DNA of 64,000 nt from positions 74,738,154 to 74,802,153 of the forward strand of contig CM065298.1 of the NCBI GenBank assembly GCA_032871835.1, given 5' to 3'. The notes beneath the pieces are model-generated. The model had not been told where the DNA came from. It worked only from the letters and a program-made list of their open reading frames with translations, and made no database searches. This DNA comes from Dipteronia dyeriana. Taxonomy: Eukaryota > Streptophyta > Magnoliopsida > Sapindales > Sapindaceae. Positions 10,854 through 20,990 of this stretch are shown piece after piece; positions within the stretch are counted from its first letter, which is position 1; every line of letters begins with the position of its first letter. The translations under genes were made by a program, and so were the position numbers.

Positions 10854-11959
10854 AAGATGCTATATACATACAACAAAAGTGAGTGAAAGACAAAACAAAC
10901 TTATTAGTCACAAATATATAAAAATAAAGACATATGACTTAACAATGAATCATCATGCAAGACAAAGATAGTGAGTAATATCTTACAAGTATCATTAAGT
11001 CAAAATATGCCAACATATAACAAAATGAAGCATGTGAACATATCATAAAAGAGAACAATGTCTACCATACAATGTTCCCCCTTGATAAATGCTATAACTA
11101 AAATCAATGATAGCATAAAGTTCACAATGATGTTCAAACAATCACACATTCAAGCAATTTGAAGAAATATCAACAAAATAAGCTTCATATGCTAAGAGAG
11201 ATACACAAAGATTTTTCAAGTTCTCTCATAATTCTTCAACAATTGCTAAAATATCATCATACTCATAAAAAAAGTGTGTGTGTGTGAGAGATATGCTTCA
11301 AATATATATCAAGAAGTAGTTTGATAATCAAAATGCAAACAATTTCCAAGCACTATTCATCTTAAGCTTTTTCCATAAAAAGTCAAACCGATTATCATCC
11401 GGAATTTTTACTTTTAAGAGAATAGATTTCAACATATGAGCGTGTGTATACATGTGGCTCGTCATCCCATTCCTATTTTTCAACCTGAGCTCATTTGATT
11501 TTCAACTATACTCCTTTTTAAGCCTTCCTTCTTTTCTTGTTAGGCTTTGAATCAAATAATTGTTTATTTTTTTATGCATAAAAAAAATTCACTTCATGAC
11601 GGCTTTCACTCATCACAAAGGTGTAGCTCTTTCCAACATTGGGTAGCTTTCACAACCAATGTGTGTAGCCCTTTTCATGAAGGTGCTCGTTGAGTTCTAT
11701 GTATTTACCGAAGCAAAATGGATACTAACCATAGATCATTTTAAATGTACTTAAGCACAAAAACTTCAAAGTGTATCCAATGTTTACATATTAGTAAACT
11801 CAACCTACTAGCAAAACGTATAAGAGAAGTAAGGTGCAATTTTAGAAAACCAAGATTTTATGGCTCATAAGCACATGATCTAAGAGCAATAAGTAGAGGC
11901 TTATTCAAGATCATTACTTCTCTAATGAGTAGCTTTCAAAGAATATGAAGCTCATATTT
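10854..11959. other. Internal spacer between gag and the second ORF
   Basis: AT-rich non-coding DNA with many stops. A short (GT)n run lies near 11274-11287. No protease, integrase or reverse transcriptase remnant is recognisable, which supports loss or absence of pol in this element. Confidence 0.5.
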
Positions 11960-13051
11960 TCAAAAGTAATACCACTCAATATCTAGTGGAGAATGAGAAG
12001 CTGTAAGAGCTACAAAGTTGCTGACTAACTCTTCATCACTTGAAGACTCACTACTAGAGCTCTCATTGTCACTAGAATTATCATCACTCCAAGTAGCCGC
12101 TAACACTTTGCCTTTCTTATCTTTCTTATATGGCTTCTTGGTGCACTCACTAGCAAAGTGTCCGAAACCATGACAGTTATAGCATTGCGCATCTTTCTTG
12201 TTCATGGCTTGACTATTCTTCTCATTCCTTGGAGATGGTGTTTTCTTAACTACCTTTTCTTTAGAAGACTTGACTCTAGGCTTGGCATTCTTCTTTAGAA
12301 ACTTCTTGAACTTTCTAACCAAAAGAGTCATCTCTTTATTTTTATCATCACTATCCTCAATAGCATTGAGAGCGATTCCCTTACTCTTAATCTTTGGCTT
12401 CAAGCACATCTCATAAGTTTGGAGAGACCCAAGCAACTCATCAATGTTCATTCTATCCACATCCTTGCTTTCCTCAATGGTCGTCACCTTTGATTTGAAT
12501 CTCTTAGGAAGAGACCTAAGGATTTTCCAATTTAAACGCTCTTTGGAGATAGGTACTCCAAACGCTTGACACTGGTTAGCAATGTTATGAAGCTGGAATT
12601 GGAAGTCTTCGAACTTTTCTTCTTCACCCATACTTAAACCTTCAAATTGTGATGCCAACATTTGAAGTCTCGATTTCTTCACCGTTAAGGTTTCTTCATT
12701 AGTAACTTGGAGAGTATCCCTAGCTTCCTTTACGGGTTTAAGATTTTGAATGTAGGAGAGTTGATGCCCATAAACTCCTCCAAAGATTGCATTCATAGCA
12801 CGATGTTGCCATTTAGCAACCTCAAACTCATTCATTGTCCATTCACTCATTGGCTTGAGTATCATGGTTCCATCCTCTTGAACCTTGGTAGGAGAAATAT
12901 AACCTTCTTCCACTACCATCCAAGCCCTTTCATCAATAGAGTAGATGTAGGCTTTCATCCTCAACTTCAAACACCCATAGTTAGTGCCTCGAAGTTATGG
13001 TGGCCTAGTATTTGAGGCTCCTTCCGCTATTATATCATCTTGTAAACCCAT
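11960..13051 (-). pseudogene. Gag of the non-autonomous element (one stop at codon 19)
   Basis: The best start is ATG at 13051-13049, 80 bp from the primer site. The frame begins MGLQDDIIAEGASNTRPP, meets TAA at 12997-12995 (codon 19) and then continues open to 11960. Motifs typical of copia gag are TNYGCLKLRMKAYI, RAWMVVEEGY, WQHRAMNAI, LRSLPKRFKSKV and one CCHC zinc knuckle (CYNCHGFGHFASEC, near 12185-12144). An acidic Ser/Asp/Glu-rich tail follows. Total length is ~363 residues. Gag forms the cytoplasmic virus-like particle and binds element RNA. With only one early lesion it looks recently functional. Similarity to the SIRE-like gag at 50363-52345 is clear but distant. Confidence 0.85.
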
Positions 13052-13120
13052 GACTTCAAAAGCTTTGCAAAAACCGTGAATGTATCACCAGGACTCTCAC
13101 TAAGTACAATCTAGTGTCCT

Positions 13121-13132
13121 GCTCTGATACCA
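13121..13132 (-). promoter_or_regulatory. Primer binding site
   Basis: On the minus strand this is TGGTATCAGAGC, complementary to the 3' end of initiator Met-tRNA, two bases from the LTR end at 13135. Confidence 0.9.
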
Positions 13133-13613
13133 ATTGAAAATACAAACATGGTTATATGCTCAAGGCTAACCTAGAGAGAGGGGGAAAATAGGTTAGACAC
13201 CTTTTTCTACTCCCTTAGAAACAAACAAAAGTTTGTCCCTCTAGATTGCTTGTATCACAATATATATATCAATTAAAGACACTTAATCAGTGTATAAAAC
13301 AAGTAAAGTGTGATACAAACAAGTAATTGTTACACATACACAATCTATATCATAGAAAGGAAGTCAACTTACATAAAGAGTTATATCCATAGTATTCAAA
13401 TGGCAAGTACAAATATAAGAGAGATAGGGATAGAGAAAAGTTGACACAAGATATAATGTGGTAAACCTCTAAAGAGAAAACATCCACGGGTTAGCAACCA
13501 CCGGCAAACAAAATCCACTAGCAGATAAGACAAGTACAATCTCTGAAGTGACCCCTTCACCTAGAAACTATCTTCCTATCCTATTCATGAAGTTGTCGCC
13601 CTCTTGCTCAACA

Positions 13614-13908
13614 ATCCGAGGCCTCACACCTCTTGTGAAGACTTCCTCGCTCACCTTACCGGATCCTCATGACCCTAGGCAAGACTTCTTGCTCAACTAT
13701 CCGAGTCCTCATGACTCTAGTAAAGACTTCCTTGCTCACCCTTCCGGATCCTCACAACCCTAGGCAATACTTGTTGCTCTACTATCCGAGTCCTCCCGAC
13801 TCTAGTCAAGACTTCCTTGCTTGACAATCCAAGGTCTCACACCTCTTGCCAAGACTTTCTTGCTCAACAACATAGGTCTCACACCTATTGTCAAGACTTC
13901 CTTCTCAC
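13614..13908 (+). repeat. ~42-bp tandem repeat in LTR, seven units
   Basis: Same repeat as 6991-7200, but with two additional units (a GGATCC-CTCAT type and an AGTCCTCATGACTC type), alternating in an A-B-A-B pattern. This suggests a duplicated dimer. Confidence 0.85.
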
Positions 13909-14820
13909 AAGGCATCTAGATGATCATGAATGCAAAACACAAACAAGCATGCAACATAAAATGTTATGATCAACACATCCTATGGAAAATACTAGACATG
14001 AGCATGAATGCACAAAACAAATGTAGTCTAGTCAATCATGCATGTTTAATTCATCTAGATCATGTAAGATATGTTCAACATTAATTACAACCTAGATACA
14101 TGCATAGATCTAAAACTTGAATCACAAGATATGTTCAATTAACACATAATCAAGTTTAAATCTCATAAACCAAAAACATACTAAAATCATATGACAAAGT
14201 CATTTAGATTAAAGCTAAAGTTCTATTCAACAAAAATACATGAATAGCTCAAAAGAACATAAGCACATGTATCATTGTGAGAAATCGGCCAAAGAGAGCC
14301 TAATACATGTGAGAAACTGTTTTTCACAAAATCAATCAATCAAAGATCATCAAATAGTCTTAGAATCAAAGCTAGCACAATACAATCCCAAACATGTGAA
14401 AATATAGGCAAAATCAAAACCTAACTCAACATGTAAGATTTCAATTGAAACTCAACCTAGCTTTAAAAGAGTTCAAAACTTAAATCAAAACAATCACAAG
14501 ACACATATATATGTTGACGTAGAAAACCCAAGGCAATTGACCAAGTTTTAAAAGAAAACTTTGAGAGAAAATCAATACCTTAGTCGATTTTGGTGCATTC
14601 TCGTTTTTATGAGTTTAGATTCCGAAACAACAATAAAAATCACTCAAACCATTAGAGAAAAGATGGAGGATGAATAGATAAACACTCTCAACTTTGAATC
14701 ACTCAAATCGGAGTTCAAATGAAGAAGTTATGGTGTTTGGAAGGTGAGAAAATGTTGAGAGAAAATTTCTACACTCAAGTTTTAAATTTCTTCTTAGAAT
14801 GAAATGTGAGAGGGAAAAGA

Positions 14821-14830
14821 AATATAAAGG
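14821..14830 (-). promoter_or_regulatory. Candidate TATA box of the LTR
   Basis: CCTTTATATT on the minus strand, inside a long pyrimidine-rich stretch, with equivalents at 8112-8153 and near 55055 (CCTTTATAATC). Conservation of layout across three LTRs supports a core promoter; the start site was not determined. Confidence 0.4.
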
Positions 14831-14929
14831 AGAGGGAAAGAATGAAGCAAAAGGACCAAATTACCCTTCTTTGTTATTGTTCCCCCAATATGGGGCATGG
14901 GCATCTTGGGGCAGCAAGGAGTTGCAGCC

Positions 14930-14950
14930 GAGATGGCCACGCGCCATCTC
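14930..14950 (-). other. Conserved LTR hairpin (right copy)
   Basis: GAGATGGC, loop CACGC, GCCATCTC: perfect 8-bp stem, intact in all three copies of this LTR family. Confidence 0.6.
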
Positions 14951-15425
14951 AGGCTTGCACCAATGAATGTTTTTAAGCCATGGTGCAACTCCCTTGCACT
15001 TCTCTCTCGTTCTTCGACCGTTCTCCTTCCTCTGAACTCGGAATTTGAATCCATTTGCAGATTATGAACGATAACTCTCTCACGGACATGGAAATATAAG
15101 ATACTCAACCCATAAAATAATAATTTGACTCGATATAAGAAGACGAAGACAATGTATGCAACATGAGTTGAAAGTGTAGTATCTTTTGACTTAGAACTAG
15201 AAATCAAAAGCATGAGTAACCGAAATGATCGAAACTCAATCAGAAATGATTTAAGGCTAAATTCAAGTTCAATATCCATGTTATACAAACATATACACAT
15301 AAAAACATAATTCACACTAGAATGCAAACTACATAGAGATAGTCTCCAATCATGCACTTTCCAAAACATGTTATTTCCATACCAATGCATGAGCATCCAT
15401 CTTTAAGTGTGTGAATGTGTTATAC

Positions 15426-15537
15426 ATGGTGCATAACGATACAAGGATACATATGAATGAATTGTATATGTGTGCCTATAATGGTGCACAATGATGCAGG
15501 GACACAAATGTATGAATTGTATGTGTGTGTGTGCCTA
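15426..15537 (+). repeat. 55-bp tandem duplication in LTR
   Basis: Two units starting ATGGTGCA (15426 and 15481) each carry a GGACACA and ATGAATTGTATGTGTG part. The LTR fragment at 54023 also has two units (55659 and 55714), while the left LTR has one (9129-9182). Loss in the left copy is the simplest reading. Confidence 0.8.
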
Positions 15538-15740
15538 AGCCTTGAAAGAGAAAGATAAGGTCTTAGTATACCTTTGTAGAACCATATTTCATCCTTTCTC
15601 TATGAAGACTTTGAACTTGCTTTGACTTGTTGTTCATTCTTCTTTGAAGCTTTAATCATCATGAATCTAAACAACTAAATCATTACAAGTAAACATCATT
15701 TTAATATTGAATTAATGCCAACACAATATAAAACCTAACA

Positions 15741-16444
15741 GTATTGTTGTAGGAAAGAGTTCTTTTTGGAAGAGGATTCTTGGTCACTAAGTAAATTTAC
15801 CTAAGGAAAGGATTCTTGGCCACCAAGTAAACCCTTCTTCGTAGAGGATTTGGCTTCCTATATATACTACCTATAAATTTTGACCAAGCATTAGTTTTTG
15901 GTGTGAGAAGTTGTTTTTTATTTGTTTTTTTTTATATAAAAAAAAAACATCGTCCAACTCATTGTGTGAAGAATTTGGCCAAGCATAGAGAAATGAGGGA
16001 ACATTTTTGTTTTCTATAATACACTAGTATCCTTTGCATCAAAAGGGTTTTGTGTACAACATCGAATCAAGGTTCACACGAGTTTCAATCAAATTGATTG
16101 ATAATTCAAAAGTGACAGGACGTTCTTGGCTTTTCTCTTAGGGGATTATTGTGACTAACAAAGAAGAAGATTTTGTTTGTTTCCATCCTCAAGTATACAA
16201 TTTAATGAAAGGGAGCCCACACTCCTACGTGATTCATGTTCGTGATTGGATTGGTAGATCTTGAGAATTCAATTCAACACTAGTTCAATCGTCACAAAAA
16301 AAAGGTACGATACTTTTTATATACATCAATTAATCTAGGATTAAGGTTCTTGTTATTAAAAGGGAAATTTTTTATTTATACGTAAACCTTAATTTTTGTT
16401 TTTTTTAATGCTTCTGTTGCGTATTGAATAGTTTTTTCCCTACA
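15741..16444 (+). repeat. Copia family 1 LTR, copy A, right part
   Basis: This continues the LTR interrupted at 6478; its first five bases (GTATT) are the duplicated target of the non-autonomous element. It is collinear with the 3' portion of the other family 1 LTRs and ends TCCCTACA at 16444. Confidence 0.85.
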
Positions 16445-16472
16445 ATTGCTATCAGAGCTAGGTTGTACCCTT
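16445..16472 (+). other. Short leader remnant of copy A with degenerate primer site
   Basis: TTGCTATCAGAGCT follows the LTR end, a one-base variant of the usual TTGGTATCAGAGC, then GGTTGTACCCTT as in the other family 1 leaders. After about 28 bp the sequence switches to the tandem array, so the rest of copy A is missing. Confidence 0.75.
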
Positions 16473-16536
16473 AGGATCCAACGAGTCCCCAACAACTGAG
16501 AGAGGTATCTAGACCCCTTCGGAATGAGTAGGAACC
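16473..16536 (+). repeat. Fragment of the higher-order tandem array
   Basis: It contains GGATCC, GAGTCCCCAACAACTGAGAG and GGAATGAGTA, all landmarks of the array at 23839-25976. It is the left side of the site where element B inserted. Confidence 0.85.
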
Positions 16537-18300
16537 TGTTGGGATTATGCTCGATAGCAAGAGTGTAATAATGTATTTGACAATCTTTTTATATCAATAA
16601 AGTAATTTCTTGTTTAACAAATCTTATAGCATATATAGTTTAATTATTATAATTGTCAAAAGTAAATAATCTTAAGGTCAAAAGACTATGAGAAAAGAGG
16701 AATTGTTCATACATCTAGATATGTATGAGGTAGACACAATTCTTCAGTTAGTCTTGAATAATATAAACAACTTAAGATAAAAGGTTGGGCACCTTTATCA
16801 TGTCAAAGTTGTAGATTCTTTTTCTAGCATTTGAGTGGGATCAAATGTGTTATGATGAGTCTAAAATCAACAATGTGTGGTATCTTTGGGCAAAATAATC
16901 TAATGCACTGGGTGCATTGAATTGGATCACAATGAAATACTTTATCTAGAACCGTCAATGGATAAAAGTTTTTCATTTGAAGACAATTGAAGAGTCTATC
17001 TGAATCCTGAGATAAACGAAGGACTTATGGTTATAAGTGTTATCATTTGAGCTATCAATGAGTACGATTATATAGCATAGTCTATCCTCGATAGTTTGGT
17101 GGTATTCGTTTGTTAATCGATAGAGAACTTCATTTATAGATATGGACATCGTGGCTCCATTTATTAAATAAGAGTAGAATATCATCATATGGATGTTTTG
17201 AGGTATTGGATATTAAATCTTAACGTTATGTTTTCAATAGTGTCTATTGAAACATGGCTTCTGGACAAGTCAAAAAATCCAAGTTCAAAATGTGGTCATA
17301 GGAGAAAATATGGTAACTTGGAGAGCTATAGGCAGTCTATGAGATCTTGGCGATTTCTGATATTCTTTACGATGATACATTTTCTCCAATAAGGTTGTGT
17401 GGGGTATGAATGAGTAACATCAACTTATTCTATCTATATTTAAGAGTTTAATTTTAATTCTTTAGTGGAATAAAATAAAATTAAATAGACCAGGCCTAAG
17501 CAAATCATTTGTTGATTGTGATTGGGTTATGTCTATTGGAGCTTAAATTTCGATAGCCCACCAAGATCCCCAATCCACACGAACTTGCATGGATCACTTG
17601 ATATATTCTACCGGACCGATTTAGGGGTCCAGTTAGATTTGTATTGAGGCATGTGGACGTGTTTCTTTTTTTAAGAATGAGTTTAGTTCATATGTGGACT
17701 TTTTATTAAAGTCCAATGGATTTAATAAAATAAGAAAAATATTATATTGGGCCATATATATGTGTTGGGCGGCAGGGCCATTTAAAATAGCTTAATTATA
17801 TTATTTTTATTTTATTTTTTAATTAAATGGAAATTAATTAATTAGTTTGTTAATTAATTATTTAATTAAAAGTCAAAATCTTTTTCCTAATAGGAAATTA
17901 TACTATTGTTGGTAGTATAATTAATATAAAAGACTATATTTGATAAGTAGATAAATAAAGAGAATTATTTTTCTAATCAAATTAGGAAGTCTTTAATATG
18001 GTTACAAATACACTATTGAGTTGGATTAGGAGTATTGGTATAAGATAAAAAAAATTTTAGAAAAGGATTCTTAACCAGCAAGTATATCCACCTAATGAAA
18101 TGATTCTTAACAATCACGTAAATCCTTCTTAGGAAAGGATTTAAAATCCTAATATCTATTCTATGAAGAATTCAGCCAGCTATATATATATAAGAGGATA
18201 GAATTCCTTTAAGAAAAGGATTATTGACTGCCAAATAAATCCACCTAAGGAAAGGATTCTTGCTAACCAAGTAAATCCTTCTTATAAGAGGATTTATGAT

Positions 18301-18334
<34 letters not shown>

Positions 18335-18955
18335 TGGAAATTCGGCCAGCCTAAGGTGATTTCATAGAATTAATTTTGGCCAACCCTAGTATTTTAGAGA
18401 TAAGATTTCGGCTACCACAGAAATTTTGAAGGAGAAAAATCTGATTTTACTCTAGGTAAAATTCGATCAACTCTAAGAAATAGTGTGAGATTCGACAAAG
18501 AAGAAAAAGAAAAAAGAAAGTTTAGTTTTCGATAGTACACTAGTAGCCTTTACATTAAAAGGTTTTGTGTACAACATCGAATCAAGGTTCACGCGAGTTT
18601 CAATCAAATTGATTGATAATTCACAAGTGACGTAACGTTCTTTGTTTTCTTCATGGAGGATTATTGTAACTAACAAAGAGAACAATTTTGTTTGTTTCCA
18701 TCCTCAGGTATACAATTTAAAGAAGGGGAGCCCACACTCCTAGGTGATTCATGTTCGTGATTAGATTGGAAGATCTTATGGAATTAATTCGGCGCTTGTT
18801 CAATCGTCACGAGTAAAAGGCACACTACTTTTAATATACATCCATTAGTATAGGGTTAAGGTTCTTATTATTAGAAGGGGAATTTTATTTATTTATACCC
18901 AAACCCTAATTTTCTAATTTTCTCACGCTTCCGCTACGCATGTATTTTCCCTACA
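16537..18955 (+). repeat. 5' LTR of element B
   Basis: TGTTGGGATTATGCTCGATAGC to TTTTCCCTACA, 2419 bp. It includes a (TA)n run at 18302-18331 and short repeated AAGGATTCTT-CCAACCAAGTAAATCC motifs shared by all family 1 LTRs. Confidence 0.9.
16973..17188 (-). other. 71-codon antisense frame in LTR (element B)
   Basis: Equivalent of 5402-5617; it keeps MSISINEVLYRLTNEYHQTI, and IIVLIDSSN is intact. Differences from other copies include HKSFVYLRIQIDS. Confidence 0.3.
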
Positions 18956-18957
18956 AT

Positions 18958-18969
18958 TGGTATCAGAGG
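18958..18969 (+). promoter_or_regulatory. Primer binding site of element B
   Basis: TGGTATCAGAGG directly after the LTR end; one mismatch to the initiator Met-tRNA complement at the last base. Confidence 0.85.
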
Positions 18970-20249
18970 CTGATTGTACCCTTGATTAATTGATGTATGT
19001 GTTCTTGAATATTTTTCTTTTTATTGTATATATGCATGTTTTAGAAAGAGATGACACTCTAGGTATTCACATATATATTTACATTGGAATGTATGGATAT
19101 ATATATATATATATATATGTTTTTATATGTGGATTGTTATTGCTCAATTTTGGTCCTAGAATTTCAATGTATTTTGTTTTGGGATTGTAACAAGAAGGGT
19201 GGTCTATCATTGCCATAATTTCCTTCTTGGTAGTTGCTAATTTTTTTTATTTTGTTGTTGTAATAAAAAAAAATTACAGTATTTTTATTTATAATTCTTC
19301 TGTAAAACGTGCATGTGAAGAGCACGCAACCACGTTTGTTGTGGCATGGGCTGCGCACGGCAGCCCTATGGAAGCCATGGGCTGCTCATGGCAGCCTTTA
19401 TGGGGTTGTGGCATGCACACGCCCATGGGTAGGGGCCAAGGGTGCGCACTCCCATGGGAAGCAGCCGAGAGAGTCCAAACGATGAAGGTTGCGTGAAGAC
19501 TTGTTAGCCAAGAAAGGAGTTTTTTGTATTCCAAGACATGTAATTTATTTGATTTTCTAGGATGGACCAAAATTGTAGCTATTTATATTTTTGTAAATAA
19601 TGCAATGTTTGTTGTTAATTGATAACATGTCATATAGAATAGGAGTGCCACTCATATATCTCTTTTGGTATAAACTTGCATAGAATGGTTTAGGTATCTA
19701 AATTGACATATAGGTAGCTTGGTAAATCATTCTTTGGAATTCGATCACATGCCTTAAATAATTAAGTGGGATAAGGTGTTTTCGAACACCTACAACCTTC
19801 AAGTTTAGTTGAGCTTTATGTTTCGTGTAATAACCTCCTAAGTGGTATTCATGAATGGAATTTAGCAAGAAACTTCCTTACAAGGATAGACTAGACAATT
19901 AGCCCAAACAATATCTACTCTCAAAGGAGGGATATTCGTGAGGGATTATATTGAATGTCGATAACTTGGCAACACACTCAATGTAATTTTATTAATATCC
20001 TCCCAAGAGTTCTTGTTATTTAAATTGCAAGGCTAAAATTGAAAACGCTGGTTGTTATGTTAACAATTAGGTGGGACCTAGTCTAACTAGTAAATGGTAC
20101 GAACTCCCAAAGGAGGCATGACATTTATGGGTGTTGGATCACCGTTGAATTTTACGATTGAATTATTTTATATATAATTCATGATAAATATTTGAAAGTG
20201 CTTTATCATGATTATTTACTTATATAATTTCTGTTATTAAAATGAAATC
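18970..20249 (+). other. Untranslated leader of element B, with twin GC hairpins
   Basis: A 1.3-kb leader without a supported gene. Most of it is AT-rich, but 19310-19480 is GC-rich and holds two hairpins. One is GGGCTGC-GCACG-GCAGCCC (19348-19366); the other is GGCTGC-TCATG-GCAGCC (19380-19396). The same pair recurs in the leaders at 27972-28021 and, on the minus strand, at 40850-40900. Their place between primer site and gag fits a role in RNA dimerisation or packaging, which is inference. Confidence 0.6.
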
Positions 20250-20990
20250 GTGACCTTATCCCTAATCAACATCCTAAAAGATAATACTTTAACTGATGAT
20301 AATTATGTCACATGGAAAAGGAAAATTGGGTTGTTTTTGCAAGCTAAAAAGCATAAGTTCATTATGTATATTCCTTAACCATAAAACTTATGAATCTACT
20401 CAAGACCAATGAGATGGCTAAATGTACGTCACATTATGGCCATCATCTCCGATGTGTTGCAACAACAACATGAAGGAATGGAGACTTATGTCGATATAAA
20501 GATTTCTCTATATGAGATGTTAGCTATGAGGTCTAGGATGAATAAGAGAGATATAGTGTCTGTTTTCATGAATCTTAGGATGAAACCTGAACAAGCTGTG
20601 AAAGATCAAATGATGAAAGTCATAGCTCATCTCAACATTGTTGAACTGAATGGTGCTGAGATAGATGATCAGACGAAAATTGATATGATCGTCAACTCAC
20701 TATCAAATTCCTTTGATCAGCTTAAGTTGGACTAAACCTTGAACAATAAGGAATACACCTTGCAATGCTTGATGCAAGATGTTCAAAGCACCAATATAAT
20801 CATTGTGAATGGCAAGGGTCAAGAGATTCATATGCTTGGTAAGTTGCTACTGTTAAAGACCCGTAAAAAGGTCAAGAGACAACAGAAGAAAAAGCAACTT
20901 GGCGTTCTTAGAAGGAGACCAAGAAAGTAACCAAGAAAAAAGGGAAATGTCTCATTTGTGGTGAAAAGGGTCAAAGGAATAGACTGAATA
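20250..20990 (+). pseudogene. Gag of element B, decayed
   Basis: The position equivalent to the gag ATG of element C reads GTG (20250-20252). The first ~35 codons (TLSLINILKDNTLT, then YVTWKRKIG) end at a TAA in a segment shared with the fragment at 43852. After a frame break, 20409-20735 carries the gag core with VKDQMMKVIAHLNIVELNGA. The basic region follows at 20739-20930. The zinc knuckle begins (CLICGEKG) but is cut after its first two cysteines and runs directly into the pre-integrase region (LNKNEFNLHLGNGAL), so the rest of the knuckle and the protease are missing. Confidence 0.8.

Larger units (their letters stand above)
6479..15740 (-). mobile_element. Complete non-autonomous copia-type LTR retrotransposon (gag only, no pol)
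   Basis: The element runs on the minus strand. Its right (5') LTR is 13135-15740 and its left (3') LTR is 6479-9384, both of the form TGTTAGG...TTTTCA. A primer site complementary to initiator Met-tRNA sits at 13132-13121 and a purine tract at 9398-9385. Both flanks show the same 5-bp target duplication, GTATT (6474-6478 and 15741-15745), so it is one insertion into the family 1 LTR of copy A. The ~3.75-kb internal region holds a gag (11960-13051) and a second ORF (9815-10853). No protease, integrase, reverse transcriptase or RNase H motif is present. It must be mobilised in trans, perhaps by a SIRE-like relative. Confidence 0.9.
13135..15740 (-). repeat. 5' LTR of the non-autonomous element
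   Basis: This is the right-hand LTR, 2606 bp, running TGTTAGG (15740) to TTTTCA (13135) on the minus strand. The GTATT target duplication follows at 15741-15745. It holds the promoter that should drive gag. Confidence 0.9.

Noticed and set aside
14794..15396. 200-codon minus frame in the 5' LTR of the non-autonomous element
   Set aside because: Open in this copy only; the other two LTR copies break it. It lies in U3/promoter sequence.
17189..17392. Sense-strand LTR frames (also 26604-26828 and 33355-33576)
   Set aside because: Similar to each other only because the LTRs are homologous; no domain, and lengths and starts differ between copies.
19227..19570. Open frames on both strands in the GC-rich leader island
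   Set aside because: They follow from low stop frequency in a GC-rich hairpin region; the equivalent frames in the other leaders are not the same.
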